DNA of 64,000 bases from NCBI GenBank assembly GCA_002420015.1, contig DIHF01000056.1:1185-65184 (forward strand). The letters are read 5' to 3'. Made by a program: the position numbers and the translations under genes. The notes below the pieces were generated by a model that saw nothing but the letters and a program-made list of their open reading frames with translations, ran no database searches and was not told where the DNA came from. Each line of letters opens with the position of its first letter. The stretch's first letter is position 1. Source of the stretch: Micavibrio sp. UBA5703 (GTDB lineage Bacteria > Pseudomonadota > Alphaproteobacteria > Micavibrionales > Micavibrionaceae). This document shows positions 55,943 to 64,000 of the stretch, in pieces.

Positions 55943-56075
55943 GGTAGAGCGCTTGCTTCGGGAGCAAGAGGCCGCAGATTCGAATTCTGTCGCCCCGACC
56001 ATTAAATTCTGAAGTTAAATCAAATACTTCATGGGTTTAAGTTCAAATCAGAAAATCTCAATCCAAACAACCTGA
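55943..56075. repeat. Right direct repeat (attR-like), with a partial tRNA-Pro copy
   Basis: Second copy of the 133-bp repeat (one mismatch). 55943-56001 is the 3' 59 nt of tRNA-Pro including the anticodon arm and CCA, but without its 5' half, so it is not a functional tRNA. Partial homology goes on to about 56110, where an ATG-CCT-AAG-TAA replaces the integrase start. Confidence 0.9.
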
Positions 56076-56149
56076 CGCAATTACGTTGCAATGGGGTCTT
56101 TGTCATGCCTAAGTAATTCGGGAGATATATTTAATAAGGACATGGAAAA

Positions 56150-58678
56150 ATGGCTTTCATAAACGGCACCAATAATAATGACGTCATTAACGGAACATCC
56201 GGCACAGACACAATTCTAGGGCTTGATGGGCTGGATATATTGAACGGAAAAGAAGGTGACGACTTCATTGATGGAGGTGCGGGGAACGATACGCTTCATG
56301 GGGACAGCGGGATAGATAATCTGATTGGTGGAGATGATAACGATAAAATATATGGCGAAAACGACAACGATTATATAGATGGCCAAGCCGGAGACGACGA
56401 AATTTTCGGCGGCGATGGTGATGATGAAATATACGGTGATCGCTACAATAACGTTGGATATGGCACTGACATTATTTTCGGCGGATTAGGCAATGACTTT
56501 ATTGCAGGGAATGGTGGAAACGACGAGTTATCCGGTGACGAAGATAATGACACGCTAGTTGGCGGCGAAGGGGAAGATGTGCTCAACGGCGGTAGCGGCA
56601 ACGATACAATGATCGGTGGCTTCGGAAACGATGAATATATTTTCAGCGAAGGCAACGATACTATTCGTGAAGATGGTTTAAGCACTGACACCATTATATT
56701 TGCGCCCGGAATTGCAGAAGATGATTTGTTTATCGGAAGGCAAATCAACGGCGGCTTATACGATGAATATGATCTGATAATCAAAGATACCCTAGGTAAC
56801 ACTCTGAAAGTCCAGTATCAGTTTATTCCCGATGTGTCCGAATATTACCGCATAGAAACATTGGCTTTTTCCAATGGAGCCACCATCGATTTAACGACCA
56901 TGCAGTTTGAAACATGGGGCACTGCCGGTAATGACACTATCAACGGCATGCAACGCACCGGCGGCGTTATGGACGATATCATTTACGGTTTTGGCGGGAA
57001 CGATAAAATATATGGCTTCGACGGCAATGACATCATTCACGGGGGCGTAGGTGAAGACACAATCTACGGCCACGAGGGCAACGATACCATTTACGGCGAA
57101 GAAGATGGCGATCAGGTATATGCAAGCTTTGGAAATGATCGCCTGTACGGCGGCGAAGGAAATGATGGCCTTTACGGTGAAGATGGAGATGATGAAATAT
57201 ACGGTGATGGCGGGGATGATTTTATTCAGGGAAACGACGGTCAGGATATTATCTACGGCGGAGATGGTCAGGACTGGATAAATGGCGGCAACAACAATGA
57301 CCGGATTTATGGAGGTGCGGGTTTTGACAGGCTCGAAGGCGGAAGCGGTGACGATATTTTAAACGGCGGAGGTGGTGAGGATATTATAAATGGCCTCGAT
57401 GGACGCGACAGGGTCGATTATAGCGATGCTTCCAACTATATCATCACTAACCTTGTCACGGAATTTGGCCAGGATGGTGATGGAAATTCAGAACGGCTAT
57501 ACAGTATCGAAGGCGTTATTGGCTCTGCATTCGGCGACTTCATAATCGGGAACAACAAGGGAAATGATTTCCTGCCCGGTGCCGGAAATGATTTTGTGAC
57601 AGCCTCAACAGGCAACGATCTCTTCGTTTATGCCTCAGGAGATGACGTTTATTTCGATGCTGGCGGCAATGATACGATTACCTTTTCGACAGGGGTTTTG
57701 CCAGAGCATGTTAACTATGTGCGTTTCTGGTCAGAGAAGGAACATCTTAAACTCCATATTGAAAAACCGGATACTGAAGGAGAAATTTTTGGCATTGTTA
57801 CCCTGCAATACCAGTTATTAAGCCAAGTAAATCAAATTGAAACCATCCAGTTTCTTGGGCAATACAATGCAGACCTAACGTCCGTCTACATTACGACTCT
57901 GGGAACTCCGGGCGACGATATTATTCAGGGCATTCAGTTTGGAGGTAGCCCAAACGACACCATCTACGGCCTTGAAGGAAATGACGTGTTGCAAGGAGGT
58001 ACGGGCAACGATCTGTTGTACGGCGGCTTAGATCAAGATGCGTTATATGGCGGAGAAGAAACTGACACGCTGTTCGGCATGGAAGCAGATGATTTTCTTT
58101 TTGGGGGCATCGGGGACGATTATATTTACGGTGACTTTGATGGTACCGAATTATACCAGGGAAACGATGCCCTTTATGGCGAATCAGGGAATGATTGGCT
58201 CGAGGGCGGCAAAGGTGACGATGAATTATACGGCGGCTCAGATAGCGACATTCTGCTGGGGCAAGCCGGTAATGACACCCTATCGGGTCAGGCAGGTAAT
58301 GATTTTCTTGCAGGCGGCGATGGCAATGACATATTAAATGGCGGTGGCGGCATTAACCAGTTGTACGGTGAATCCGGGGCAGACACGTTCCTGTTCACAG
58401 GATCTGATATCTTTGCCAGCACAAGTAACATTTATGATTTTTCTGTGCTTGATGGCGATAAACTTAACATCGCCGATATCATAAATTTTGATCCTTTGAA
58501 CGATTTAATCGTAGATTTCGTTATGATCTCAGACAGCGGATCAAATAGTGTATTTGCAGTTGATGCAGATGGCCTTATGAATGGCGCTAGCTTCGTCCAG
58601 ATTGCTAACCTACAGAACGTAACGGGGTTAACGGATGAAGCGGCTTTATTAGCAGGCGGTTCTTTGGTTGTTGTCTAG
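56150..58678 (+). CDS. RTX calcium-binding protein, type I secretion substrate
   Basis: 842-aa protein made of three blocks of GGxGxDxxx-type calcium-binding nonapeptides (about 10-165, 265-450 and 600-745) separated by two HCBP-related spacer domains (about 180-255 and 510-590, each ending in IETLAF/IETIQF). The last 95 residues (FLFTGSDIF..., with FSVLDGDKLNIADI and a hydrophobic LLAGGSLVVV end) match the T1SS VCA0849-type C-terminal target. No enzymatic domain is seen. SD AAGGA at 56136. No ABC/MFP/OMF secretion genes in the window. A/T-rich like the island. Confidence 0.9.
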   Translation: MAFINGTNNNDVINGTSGTDTILGLDGLDILNGKEGDDFIDGGAGNDTLHGDSGIDNLIGGDDNDKIYGENDNDYIDGQAGDDEIFGGDGDDEIYGDRYNNVGYGTDIIFGGLGNDFIAGNGGNDELSGDEDNDTLVGGEGEDVLNGGSGNDTMIGGFGNDEYIFSEGNDTIREDGLSTDTIIFAPGIAEDDLFIGRQINGGLYDEYDLIIKDTLGNTLKVQYQFIPDVSEYYRIETLAFSNGATIDLTTMQFETWGTAGNDTINGMQRTGGVMDDIIYGFGGNDKIYGFDGNDIIHGGVGEDTIYGHEGNDTIYGEEDGDQVYASFGNDRLYGGEGNDGLYGEDGDDEIYGDGGDDFIQGNDGQDIIYGGDGQDWINGGNNNDRIYGGAGFDRLEGGSGDDILNGGGGEDIINGLDGRDRVDYSDASNYIITNLVTEFGQDGDGNSERLYSIEGVIGSAFGDFIIGNNKGNDFLPGAGNDFVTASTGNDLFVYASGDDVYFDAGGNDTITFSTGVLPEHVNYVRFWSEKEHLKLHIEKPDTEGEIFGIVTLQYQLLSQVNQIETIQFLGQYNADLTSVYITTLGTPGDDIIQGIQFGGSPNDTIYGLEGNDVLQGGTGNDLLYGGLDQDALYGGEETDTLFGMEADDFLFGGIGDDYIYGDFDGTELYQGNDALYGESGNDWLEGGKGDDELYGGSDSDILLGQAGNDTLSGQAGNDFLAGGDGNDILNGGGGINQLYGESGADTFLFTGSDIFASTSNIYDFSVLDGDKLNIADIINFDPLNDLIVDFVMISDSGSNSVFAVDADGLMNGASFVQIANLQNVTGLTDEAALLAGGSLVVV

Positions 58679-58753
58679 GCTCAAAACCTACTGATTGAGA
58701 CGAAAGATAGCGGCGATTGCTACCTTATTTGATTACAAAAGAAAAAGCTCTAC

Positions 58754-59803
58754 ATGAACAAAGACGAAAGCTGCTGCCACGTCCCCCAGAACGGCAAACG
58801 AAGCAAGATGGCGTTCGATCCCATCCTGCACGGCAGCACGCTTGTCATCGTTGCGGCGCTCATCCTTTATTTTCTCAAAATTGACTTGCCGCATGTCCAT
58901 ACTTTCGCCCATGCCGTCATTGAATTTCTGCTCCGCATGTGGTGGGGCGTGGCGCTTGGCATCCTTTTTGTCGGCCTGATGAGTAAAATTCCGCGTGAAT
59001 ATTACACGGCCGTTCTCGGGCGCGGCGACACGTTCGGCGGCATCGTGCGGGCGGCCATTGCCGGGGTATTCCTCGATTTATGCTCGCACGGCATTTTGAT
59101 GATCAGCGCGAAACTTTACGAGCGCGGCGCATCGCTGGCGCAGGTTTCGACCTTCATGATCTCCAGCCCGTGGAACTCCCTTTCCCTGACCATCATCCTT
59201 GCATCTTTAATCGGCCTGAAATGGACGCTCGTCTATATAGCCGCCTCGATGCTGGTCGCCGTTTTGACCGGGATGATGTACATGTCCCTCGTCCGCGCCG
59301 GAAAACTGCCGGACAACCCCAACAAAACCGACCTTACCGAGGGTTTCTCTATTCTGGCCGACATGAAAGAACGGCTGGAAACTTTCAGGATCACCGGGCA
59401 ATTTTTGAAAGACATCCTGATGGGCGGATTATCTGAATCCAAAATGATCGTCAAATGGCTGTTGTTCGGCGTTGTCATCGCCGCCGCTATACGCACCTTC
59501 GTGCCGATGGATATTTTTGCCGGATGGTTTGGCCCCACGCTCATAGGCTTAACTTTGACACTTGTGGCAACAACGGTCATCGAGGTTTGCTCCGAAGGCT
59601 CCGCCCCCATCGCTTCCGATCTTGTCACGCGAGCGGCCGCACCCGGCAACGGCTTTGCTTTCCTGATGGCCGGGGTGGCGACAGACTACACAGAAATACT
59701 CGTGATGCGCGAGTTCACAAAATCATGGAAAATCGCCCTACTGCTGCCGTGTCTGACCATCCCGCAGGTTTTTATTCTGGGCTACATTATGAACGGGTTT
59801 TGA
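58754..59803 (+). CDS. Predicted permease, ArsP_1/DUF318 family
   Basis: 349-aa inner-membrane protein of PF03773, with about eight helices in two halves. Conserved phrases: GVFLDLCSHGILMISAKLYERGAS with a Cys in the first half and EVCSEGSAPIASDL with another in the second. Some members confer arsenic resistance or handle other metals; substrate not set. A CC-rich N-terminus (ESCCHVPQ) may bind metal. Base composition returns to the core level here. Confidence 0.82.
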   Translation: MNKDESCCHVPQNGKRSKMAFDPILHGSTLVIVAALILYFLKIDLPHVHTFAHAVIEFLLRMWWGVALGILFVGLMSKIPREYYTAVLGRGDTFGGIVRAAIAGVFLDLCSHGILMISAKLYERGASLAQVSTFMISSPWNSLSLTIILASLIGLKWTLVYIAASMLVAVLTGMMYMSLVRAGKLPDNPNKTDLTEGFSILADMKERLETFRITGQFLKDILMGGLSESKMIVKWLLFGVVIAAAIRTFVPMDIFAGWFGPTLIGLTLTLVATTVIEVCSEGSAPIASDLVTRAAAPGNGFAFLMAGVATDYTEILVMREFTKSWKIALLLPCLTIPQVFILGYIMNGF

Positions 59804-59806
59804 AGG

Positions 59807-60181
59807 TTACTTCTTCTTTTTACATGGATAGGCTTCGTATAAAGCCAGCGCCACGCCGGGTGCAGCGACAAAGCTCCCATGCTGCTTGCGGTTTTTGACA
59901 AGATACCTGAACACAATACTTTGCACCTTGTTTAAACTGGTGTTCTCCGGGATGCAAAAATCGACGCTCGGCGCCGTGCCGAGGGAACGTATGAGCACGT
60001 GATAATCCACAACACCCGAGATATAAGCCTGACAGGCGATATGCCCGCCGGGAACGATCTCTTTTCCGGCTGAATCGCTGGCGCAGACCCGGATCAGATA
60101 CGCACCTGAAAACTGCGCCGCATCGGCTTTCGCTGGAACGAAAATCAACGCAGCCGCTATCAACGCGAGGCAGTATCTCAT
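59807..60181 (-). CDS. Rap1a/Tai-like exported protein, 124 aa
   Basis: Signal peptide 1-22 (LALIAAALIFVPAKADA), then a mature ~100-aa helical domain with Cys pairs (IRVCAS, HIACQAYISG, DFCIPEN, AYPCKKKK) characteristic of the Rap1a/Tai immunity-protein fold (PF18602). In Serratia such proteins neutralise T6SS effectors; in many other proteobacteria they occur without effectors. Starts 1 bp after the upstream stop codon. Confidence 0.7.
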   Translation of the reverse strand: MRYCLALIAAALIFVPAKADAAQFSGAYLIRVCASDSAGKEIVPGGHIACQAYISGVVDYHVLIRSLGTAPSVDFCIPENTSLNKVQSIVFRYLVKNRKQHGSFVAAPGVALALYEAYPCKKKK

Positions 60182-60182
60182 T

Positions 60183-61289
60183 TTACTGCCCGCCCGATTT
60201 CTTCCTGAGCTGCTCCAGAATGGCAAACGGCGAATCCGCCGGATTGACCGGCGCATCGACGCTGATGACACGCGGCTCATCCCGCTTCTTCTTTTCCTTG
60301 TTGTCGGGGCGGCGCTTCTTGTCCGTTTTCTTATCTGGCCTTGAATCACGTTCCTTCTTTTTATTATCGGAAGGCTTGCGCGTTTCAAATGCCTTCCCCT
60401 TTTTCAGCCTGAACGTCGCCAGCTCCGGCTTGGCCTTCGGCGCGGGCGGCGCTTCCTCTGTCTTATCTTCGGTTTTTTCTGCGGCGGGTTCCGGCGCTTC
60501 CGGCTGCGGCTGCTCGGCAGGATCGAAAATCTTCTTATGTCCCATCGCCTCTAAAATCGCGTAGAGATCTGGAAGCGAAGACCCCAGCCACTCCGCCATT
60601 TCATGCCGCGCCTGAAACTTTCCTTCCTTGGCGTTGTCGTACACACAGTTGATAACACGATCCAGCATATCAATACGGATAGCGCGTGGGCCATAGACCG
60701 GATAGCCGATAACCCGGCAAAAGGCCGGATCATACGTCTTGCCTTCCATCTTGAGGGAAACCACGCCGTCCGGAGGTACATTGGCGGACAAATCCTGCCC
60801 CTGCCACAAATTCCACAGCAGCGCCTTGAGCCGCACGGCGGCGGGCTTGTTCAGATCTGGTATAAAAACCAGAATGGGGCCGAGCCTGACACGCCTGGCG
60901 CGCAAGGCGGCGCGGCCGTCATGATCCAGCTTTGCAATCAACGCCTCGATGTTTTCCCTATGAATAATGCCCATCGCGGCGTGGATTTGCGCAGCGATAT
61001 CCCGCACCGGCCCTTCGGGAATTTCTTCCGCCTTGCCCAGCGCCACCAGCGGCTCAAGAACTTTTGCGATATGCGCGGTTAGCCACTCGCGCAGAGCAAC
61101 CACAAGAGCATCCCTGTCCTGATCCTGAACGGGCACACTCTCCAGTAAAGAAACATCCGGAGAAAGAATCCCTTCCCCCTTTTTAACCACAGCCAACGCC
61201 GTGCCGGGCAGCGGATTGCTGGAATCCGGTTGCCACATAATCTGGCCGTTATCGGCAAGTGAAATCCGGCTGGCTTGCGTGTTAAACAT
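60183..61289 (-). CDS. Isolated C-terminal region of a SUV3-like helicase protein
   Basis: 368-aa protein that aligns by eye only with the C-terminal half of the alphaproteobacterial SUV3-type helicase family: RISLADNGQIMWQ at the start, then IPEGPVRDIAAQIHAAMG, the ALRARRVRLGPILVFIPDLNKPAA box, VINCVYDNAKEGKFQARHEMAEWLG, and a Lys/Glu/Pro-rich tail ending VNPADSPFAILEQLRKK. No Walker A or DExH motif exists in it or upstream, where another gene lies on the opposite strand. ATG at 61289 chosen because AGGA precedes it. Either a truncated helicase or a stand-alone RNA-binding/regulatory domain. Confidence 0.75.
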   Translation of the reverse strand: MFNTQASRISLADNGQIMWQPDSSNPLPGTALAVVKKGEGILSPDVSLLESVPVQDQDRDALVVALREWLTAHIAKVLEPLVALGKAEEIPEGPVRDIAAQIHAAMGIIHRENIEALIAKLDHDGRAALRARRVRLGPILVFIPDLNKPAAVRLKALLWNLWQGQDLSANVPPDGVVSLKMEGKTYDPAFCRVIGYPVYGPRAIRIDMLDRVINCVYDNAKEGKFQARHEMAEWLGSSLPDLYAILEAMGHKKIFDPAEQPQPEAPEPAAEKTEDKTEEAPPAPKAKPELATFRLKKGKAFETRKPSDNKKKERDSRPDKKTDKKRRPDNKEKKKRDEPRVISVDAPVNPADSPFAILEQLRKKSGGQ

Positions 61290-61399
61290 TACCCAAATCC
61301 TGTTATTACGGAACAGGCCGCATCTTAGAAGCCATAAGGCCAAAAATAAAGCTGATTTTCGCTTTGCGATGGACACGATTTTTGACTAGATTAACCCCG

Positions 61400-63055
61400 A
61401 TGATCAAAATCAGCTCATTCTTGGCAAAGGCATTTATTGTCGTCATTCTGGCATTTTCGCTGCCGGGGGCTGCTCACGCCGCCAAAATCGACGCCGAAGG
61501 CGCGGCGCACCTTAAGAAGGTATTCGAAGATATTATCGCCTATCAAAAAAGCGCCTCTGAACTCACAAAGGGAAATCAGGTTCTTTTTCAGGGTGATGTC
61601 GCTGTCGAGCCTGCGGATAAATATTATGCCGTAACGCTGCCGCATATTTCCATCTCTTATGCCGACGGAAGCCGCCTTGAGCTAGGCATTATCTCCATCA
61701 ACGCCGTGCCGCACGACCGGGAAGGCGAGTGGAAAATGACCACGGCCCTGCCTACGCCGATCATCATGTTCGACAAATCCGGCAAGCCGCAGCTCCAGTG
61801 CGATATCGGCAGCCAGCTTTCGGTCGGGATATGGAATGAAAGGGTCGATTATTTCACCAAACTTGATGCCCGCTATCAAAACGTAAAAATAGAAAGCACC
61901 GACGGCAAGATCAAGGCCATGCTGCCGGAGATCGAAATTCTTTATGATTTATCCGAAGATGAACAGGGCCGCTGGTCCGGGCCAATACAAACCGTCATAC
62001 GCGGCGCAGCGGTTGACTTCCCGGCTACGGGCGGTGCCATCGCCATGAAAGAAGCCAAAATGGCGGTAAGGATGTTCTCCTACATCCCGCAGGCCGTAAA
62101 AGATTACAAAGAAAAACTTATGGCGATGGCCGAAGCCGGGAGCGACGGAAAGGTCAGCCAGCAACATGTCGCCGGAATCTACAACATGGTTACCGAACTG
62201 CTCAGCAGCGCAGGCGACGGGTTCACGGCGCAATACGAGGTCACCGGGCTGGATGTCAAACACCCGGCGGCAAAAAAAGATTCCGGCGCGCAGCCCGATG
62301 CGACCGCCGCAACCCCACTGGAAACCCTGCATTTCGACAAACTGTCGATGGGCTTTGACCTCACGGGCTTTTTGAAAAGCCAGGTTAAAATGGCCCTGCG
62401 CTTTGGCTTTGAAGGATACAGGCCGCCATTGACCGACAGGGAATCGACACGCCGCATTACACCCACCAGGGCGCGCCTTGACGTTGAGTTCAACAACATC
62501 CCCTTCCAGAAAATCGTCGCGCTTGGCGGCGATTCAATCGCGGCCAAGCCCGGCGAAGACCCCACCCGGATGACGAGCCTTGCGATGCAGCTTCCGGCGC
62601 TCCTTTCGGAGTCCGGCACTACTATTGATTTTGCAAACAATCATTTCGGCAACGACGTTTACAACATAACGACCGACGGCAAGATCAAGGCCGACAACGC
62701 CGCCGTCAACAAAGTCACCGCCGACATCCAGTTACGGGCAACCGGCCTTGACCAGCTCAAGGCCGACCTCGCCGAAGAAGGCGACGACCCTCTGAACGAA
62801 AAGGCTGCCGAGTTTCAAAAAATTGCAGCACAGATTCAAATCCTTCAGGTCATGTCCGAAAAGAAAACGGATGATAAAGGAAACCCGCTTCATGTCCTGA
62901 ATTTCGTCATGAACCAGAAGGGCGAAATGCTCGTGAACAATCAGGATATCAAAATGCTTTTCGGTGCCGGTCCTGCCGGAAGAGAAAAACCCTCTACAGA
63001 GCCTGAAGCCGCGCAGCCCGAAGCGGCTCCGCCTGCAGAAGGTACGGCACCATAG
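61400..63055 (+). CDS. Exported hypothetical protein, 551 aa
   Basis: Signal peptide 1-28 (KAFIVVILAFSLPGAAHAA) and then a large mostly beta-strand-rich periplasmic domain with alternating hydrophobic strands, no Cys except one (LQCDIG), and a Pro/Ala/Glu-rich C-terminus. No family recognised with confidence; general form recalls AsmA-like or DUF945-like long beta proteins. ATG at 61400. The last 62 bp overlap hemW on the opposite strand. Confidence 0.7.
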   Translation: MIKISSFLAKAFIVVILAFSLPGAAHAAKIDAEGAAHLKKVFEDIIAYQKSASELTKGNQVLFQGDVAVEPADKYYAVTLPHISISYADGSRLELGIISINAVPHDREGEWKMTTALPTPIIMFDKSGKPQLQCDIGSQLSVGIWNERVDYFTKLDARYQNVKIESTDGKIKAMLPEIEILYDLSEDEQGRWSGPIQTVIRGAAVDFPATGGAIAMKEAKMAVRMFSYIPQAVKDYKEKLMAMAEAGSDGKVSQQHVAGIYNMVTELLSSAGDGFTAQYEVTGLDVKHPAAKKDSGAQPDATAATPLETLHFDKLSMGFDLTGFLKSQVKMALRFGFEGYRPPLTDRESTRRITPTRARLDVEFNNIPFQKIVALGGDSIAAKPGEDPTRMTSLAMQLPALLSESGTTIDFANNHFGNDVYNITTDGKIKADNAAVNKVTADIQLRATGLDQLKADLAEEGDDPLNEKAAEFQKIAAQIQILQVMSEKKTDDKGNPLHVLNFVMNQKGEMLVNNQDIKMLFGAGPAGREKPSTEPEAAQPEAAPPAEGTAP

Positions 63056-64000
63056 CGTTCAGCCTGAGTAACCCTTCACGGGTCAGGCGCACCCTGCAAC
63101 CATCCTTCTCATTGTAAATCAGCCACGCCTGTTTTTGGGCCTCCGCCATACGCGCCTCGTCCATATAATCGCGCCAGTCTTGCGATATCCCGGACAGGCT
63201 CACCCCTTCGCGCAGCCGTAGCCCCATCATCAGACCTTCGGTGAATTGCTCCTCGGGCGGCACTTCCTCAAACGGATGCGCGCCTTTGCCCTGCGCTTTT
63301 ACATTCTCCAGCCATATTTCCGGTACCCTGTGTTCGCTTGTGGCGAATTTTTTACCATCAAGCGTCAGCCGCCCATGCGCCCCTGGTCCGATCCCCGCAT
63401 AATCCCCGTAATGCCAGTACACCAGATTATGCCGTGATTCCTCCCCTGGCCTTGCGTGGTTTGAAACCTCATAAGCCGGAAGGCCGTGAGCCTCCATAAT
63501 ATCCTGCGTCAGACTGTAAAAATCCGCCGCCAGATCTTCCTCGGGCATAATAAATTTCTTCTGCGCGTAGTCCTGCTGAAACGGCGTGCCGCGCTCAATG
63601 GTTAACTGATACAGCGACATATGCCCCTGTGCGTATTGCAACGCCTGTTCAAGCTCCTGCCTCCACGCTTCCAGAGTTTGACCGGGCCGCGCATAGATAA
63701 GATCAAAACTAAACCTGTCAAAAATGTTTCCGGCGATTTGAACCGCCCTGATCGCCTCTGCTGCACTGTGCTTCCTGCCCAGAAATTTCAGATCGGCATC
63801 ATTCAACGCCTGCACGCCGAGCGAGACGCGGTTAACCCCTGCATCACGAAAACCACGCAGCTTTTCAGCCTCAACGGATGTCGGGTTGGCTTCGAGCGTA
63901 ATTTCAATGTCGTTAGCAACAGCCCAGCGGCTTTGAATCCGGTCGATGATCGCCGCGACAGTCTGCGGCTGCATCAGCGAAGGCGTGCCACCGCCGAAAT
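62994..64000 (-). CDS. hemW: HemW-like radical SAM protein, N-terminus cut by window
   Basis: Haem chaperone of the coproporphyrinogen III oxidase-like family (bacterial HemN relatives). 334 codons are visible, from the FGGGTPSLM motif at the window end to the stop at 62994; the CxxxCxxC cluster motif is beyond the window. ISVxGVQAxN-type segment VNRVSLGVQALNDADLKFLGR and the C-terminal LREGVSLSGI helix fit HemW. Convergent with the 551-aa gene, overlapping by 62 bp. Confidence 0.92.
   Translation of the reverse strand, partial: FGGGTPSLMQPQTVAAIIDRIQSRWAVANDIEITLEANPTSVEAEKLRGFRDAGVNRVSLGVQALNDADLKFLGRKHSAAEAIRAVQIAGNIFDRFSFDLIYARPGQTLEAWRQELEQALQYAQGHMSLYQLTIERGTPFQQDYAQKKFIMPEEDLAADFYSLTQDIMEAHGLPAYEVSNHARPGEESRHNLVYWHYGDYAGIGPGAHGRLTLDGKKFATSEHRVPEIWLENVKAQGKGAHPFEEVPPEEQFTEGLMMGLRLREGVSLSGISQDWRDYMDEARMAEAQKQAWLIYNEKDGCRVRLTREGLLRLNAMVPYLLQAEPLRAARLQAL

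Noticed and set aside
55943..56001. A second tRNA-Pro gene
   Set aside because: Only the 3' 59 nt are present; the 5' acceptor strand and most of the D-arm are missing, so it is a repeat scar.
56150..58678. CRISPR-like or tandem DNA repeat array
   Set aside because: The repeats are protein-level GGxGxD units with variable codons and no constant spacer length; this is an RTX gene.
59807..60181. T6SS immunity gene with its effector nearby
   Set aside because: The Rap1a-like protein has no adjacent effector or T6SS gene; many such proteins occur outside T6SS.

Overview
The window looks like core chromosome of an alphaproteobacterium with a compact layout and many overlapping start/stop codons. 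The evidence is a C4-pathway 5-aminolevulinate synthase, a Ros/MucR regulator, a TIGR02186 protein paired with a TauE/SafE permease, a COQ9-type protein, UbiK/UbiE, and fabI, sppA and prs of alphaproteobacterial type. A Micavibrio-like or Rhodospirillales-like lineage would fit, but the window alone does not prove it. Intergenic DNA is rich in palindromic dispersed repeats.

Layout. 1-6057 (minus): prs-rplY-pth-ychF (translation and PRPP), then lgt-midA-pgeF (envelope). 6194-10803: ubiK, ybjN-like, proC, an orphan, mucR, tsaB and an apparently inactive NodB-fold protein. 10775-17597 (minus): TauE/SafE permease-TIGR02186-Usp-NfuA, then a P-loop kinase-like gene, murJ and trpS. 17723-24489 (plus): a lipoprotein, ubiE, an Ala/Glu/Thr-repeat membrane protein with a strong terminator, coaBC, mutS, tRNA-Ser(CGA) and a HAD hydrolase. 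24468-36780: sppA; two orphans behind a near-consensus promoter; fabI-yciI-paaI-aroC; a 498-aa orphan; a glycine-zipper lipoprotein; pdxH; htpG; small envelope genes, including a zincin-fold protein lacking its zinc ligands. 36870-52768: a TPP enzyme; a response regulator, an unknown and a YjfB-like motility protein; hemA; two PfkB kinases around a COQ9-like gene; a peptide-binding protein; ygfZ carrying an in-frame palindromic insert; an unlisted 48-aa membrane protein behind ppdK; a GNAT; and a polyprenyl diphosphate synthase.

The main accessory region is 52884-58680. An intact tRNA-Pro(CGG) is followed by a 133-bp direct repeat that begins inside the tRNA and recurs 3041 bp downstream with one mismatch. 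Between the copies lie an integrase N-terminal remnant, an XRE regulator, a complete LuxR receptor, a LuxI acyl-homoserine-lactone synthase with its SD in a hairpin, and a 96-aa unknown. This is a small quorum-sensing island in a tRNA gene. After the second repeat comes an 842-aa RTX protein with a type I secretion C-terminus, also A/T-rich, possibly cargo of a second, eroded element. Core-like genes resume at 58754: an ArsP-type permease, a Rap1a-like protein, an isolated C-terminal region of a SUV3-type helicase protein, a large exported unknown and hemW (cut by the window end).

Functional themes are quinone and haem supply (ubiE, ubiK, COQ9, polyprenyl synthase, hemA, hemW, nfuA), envelope maintenance (lgt, murJ, pgeF, sppA) and an acquired cell-density circuit next to a secreted RTX protein.
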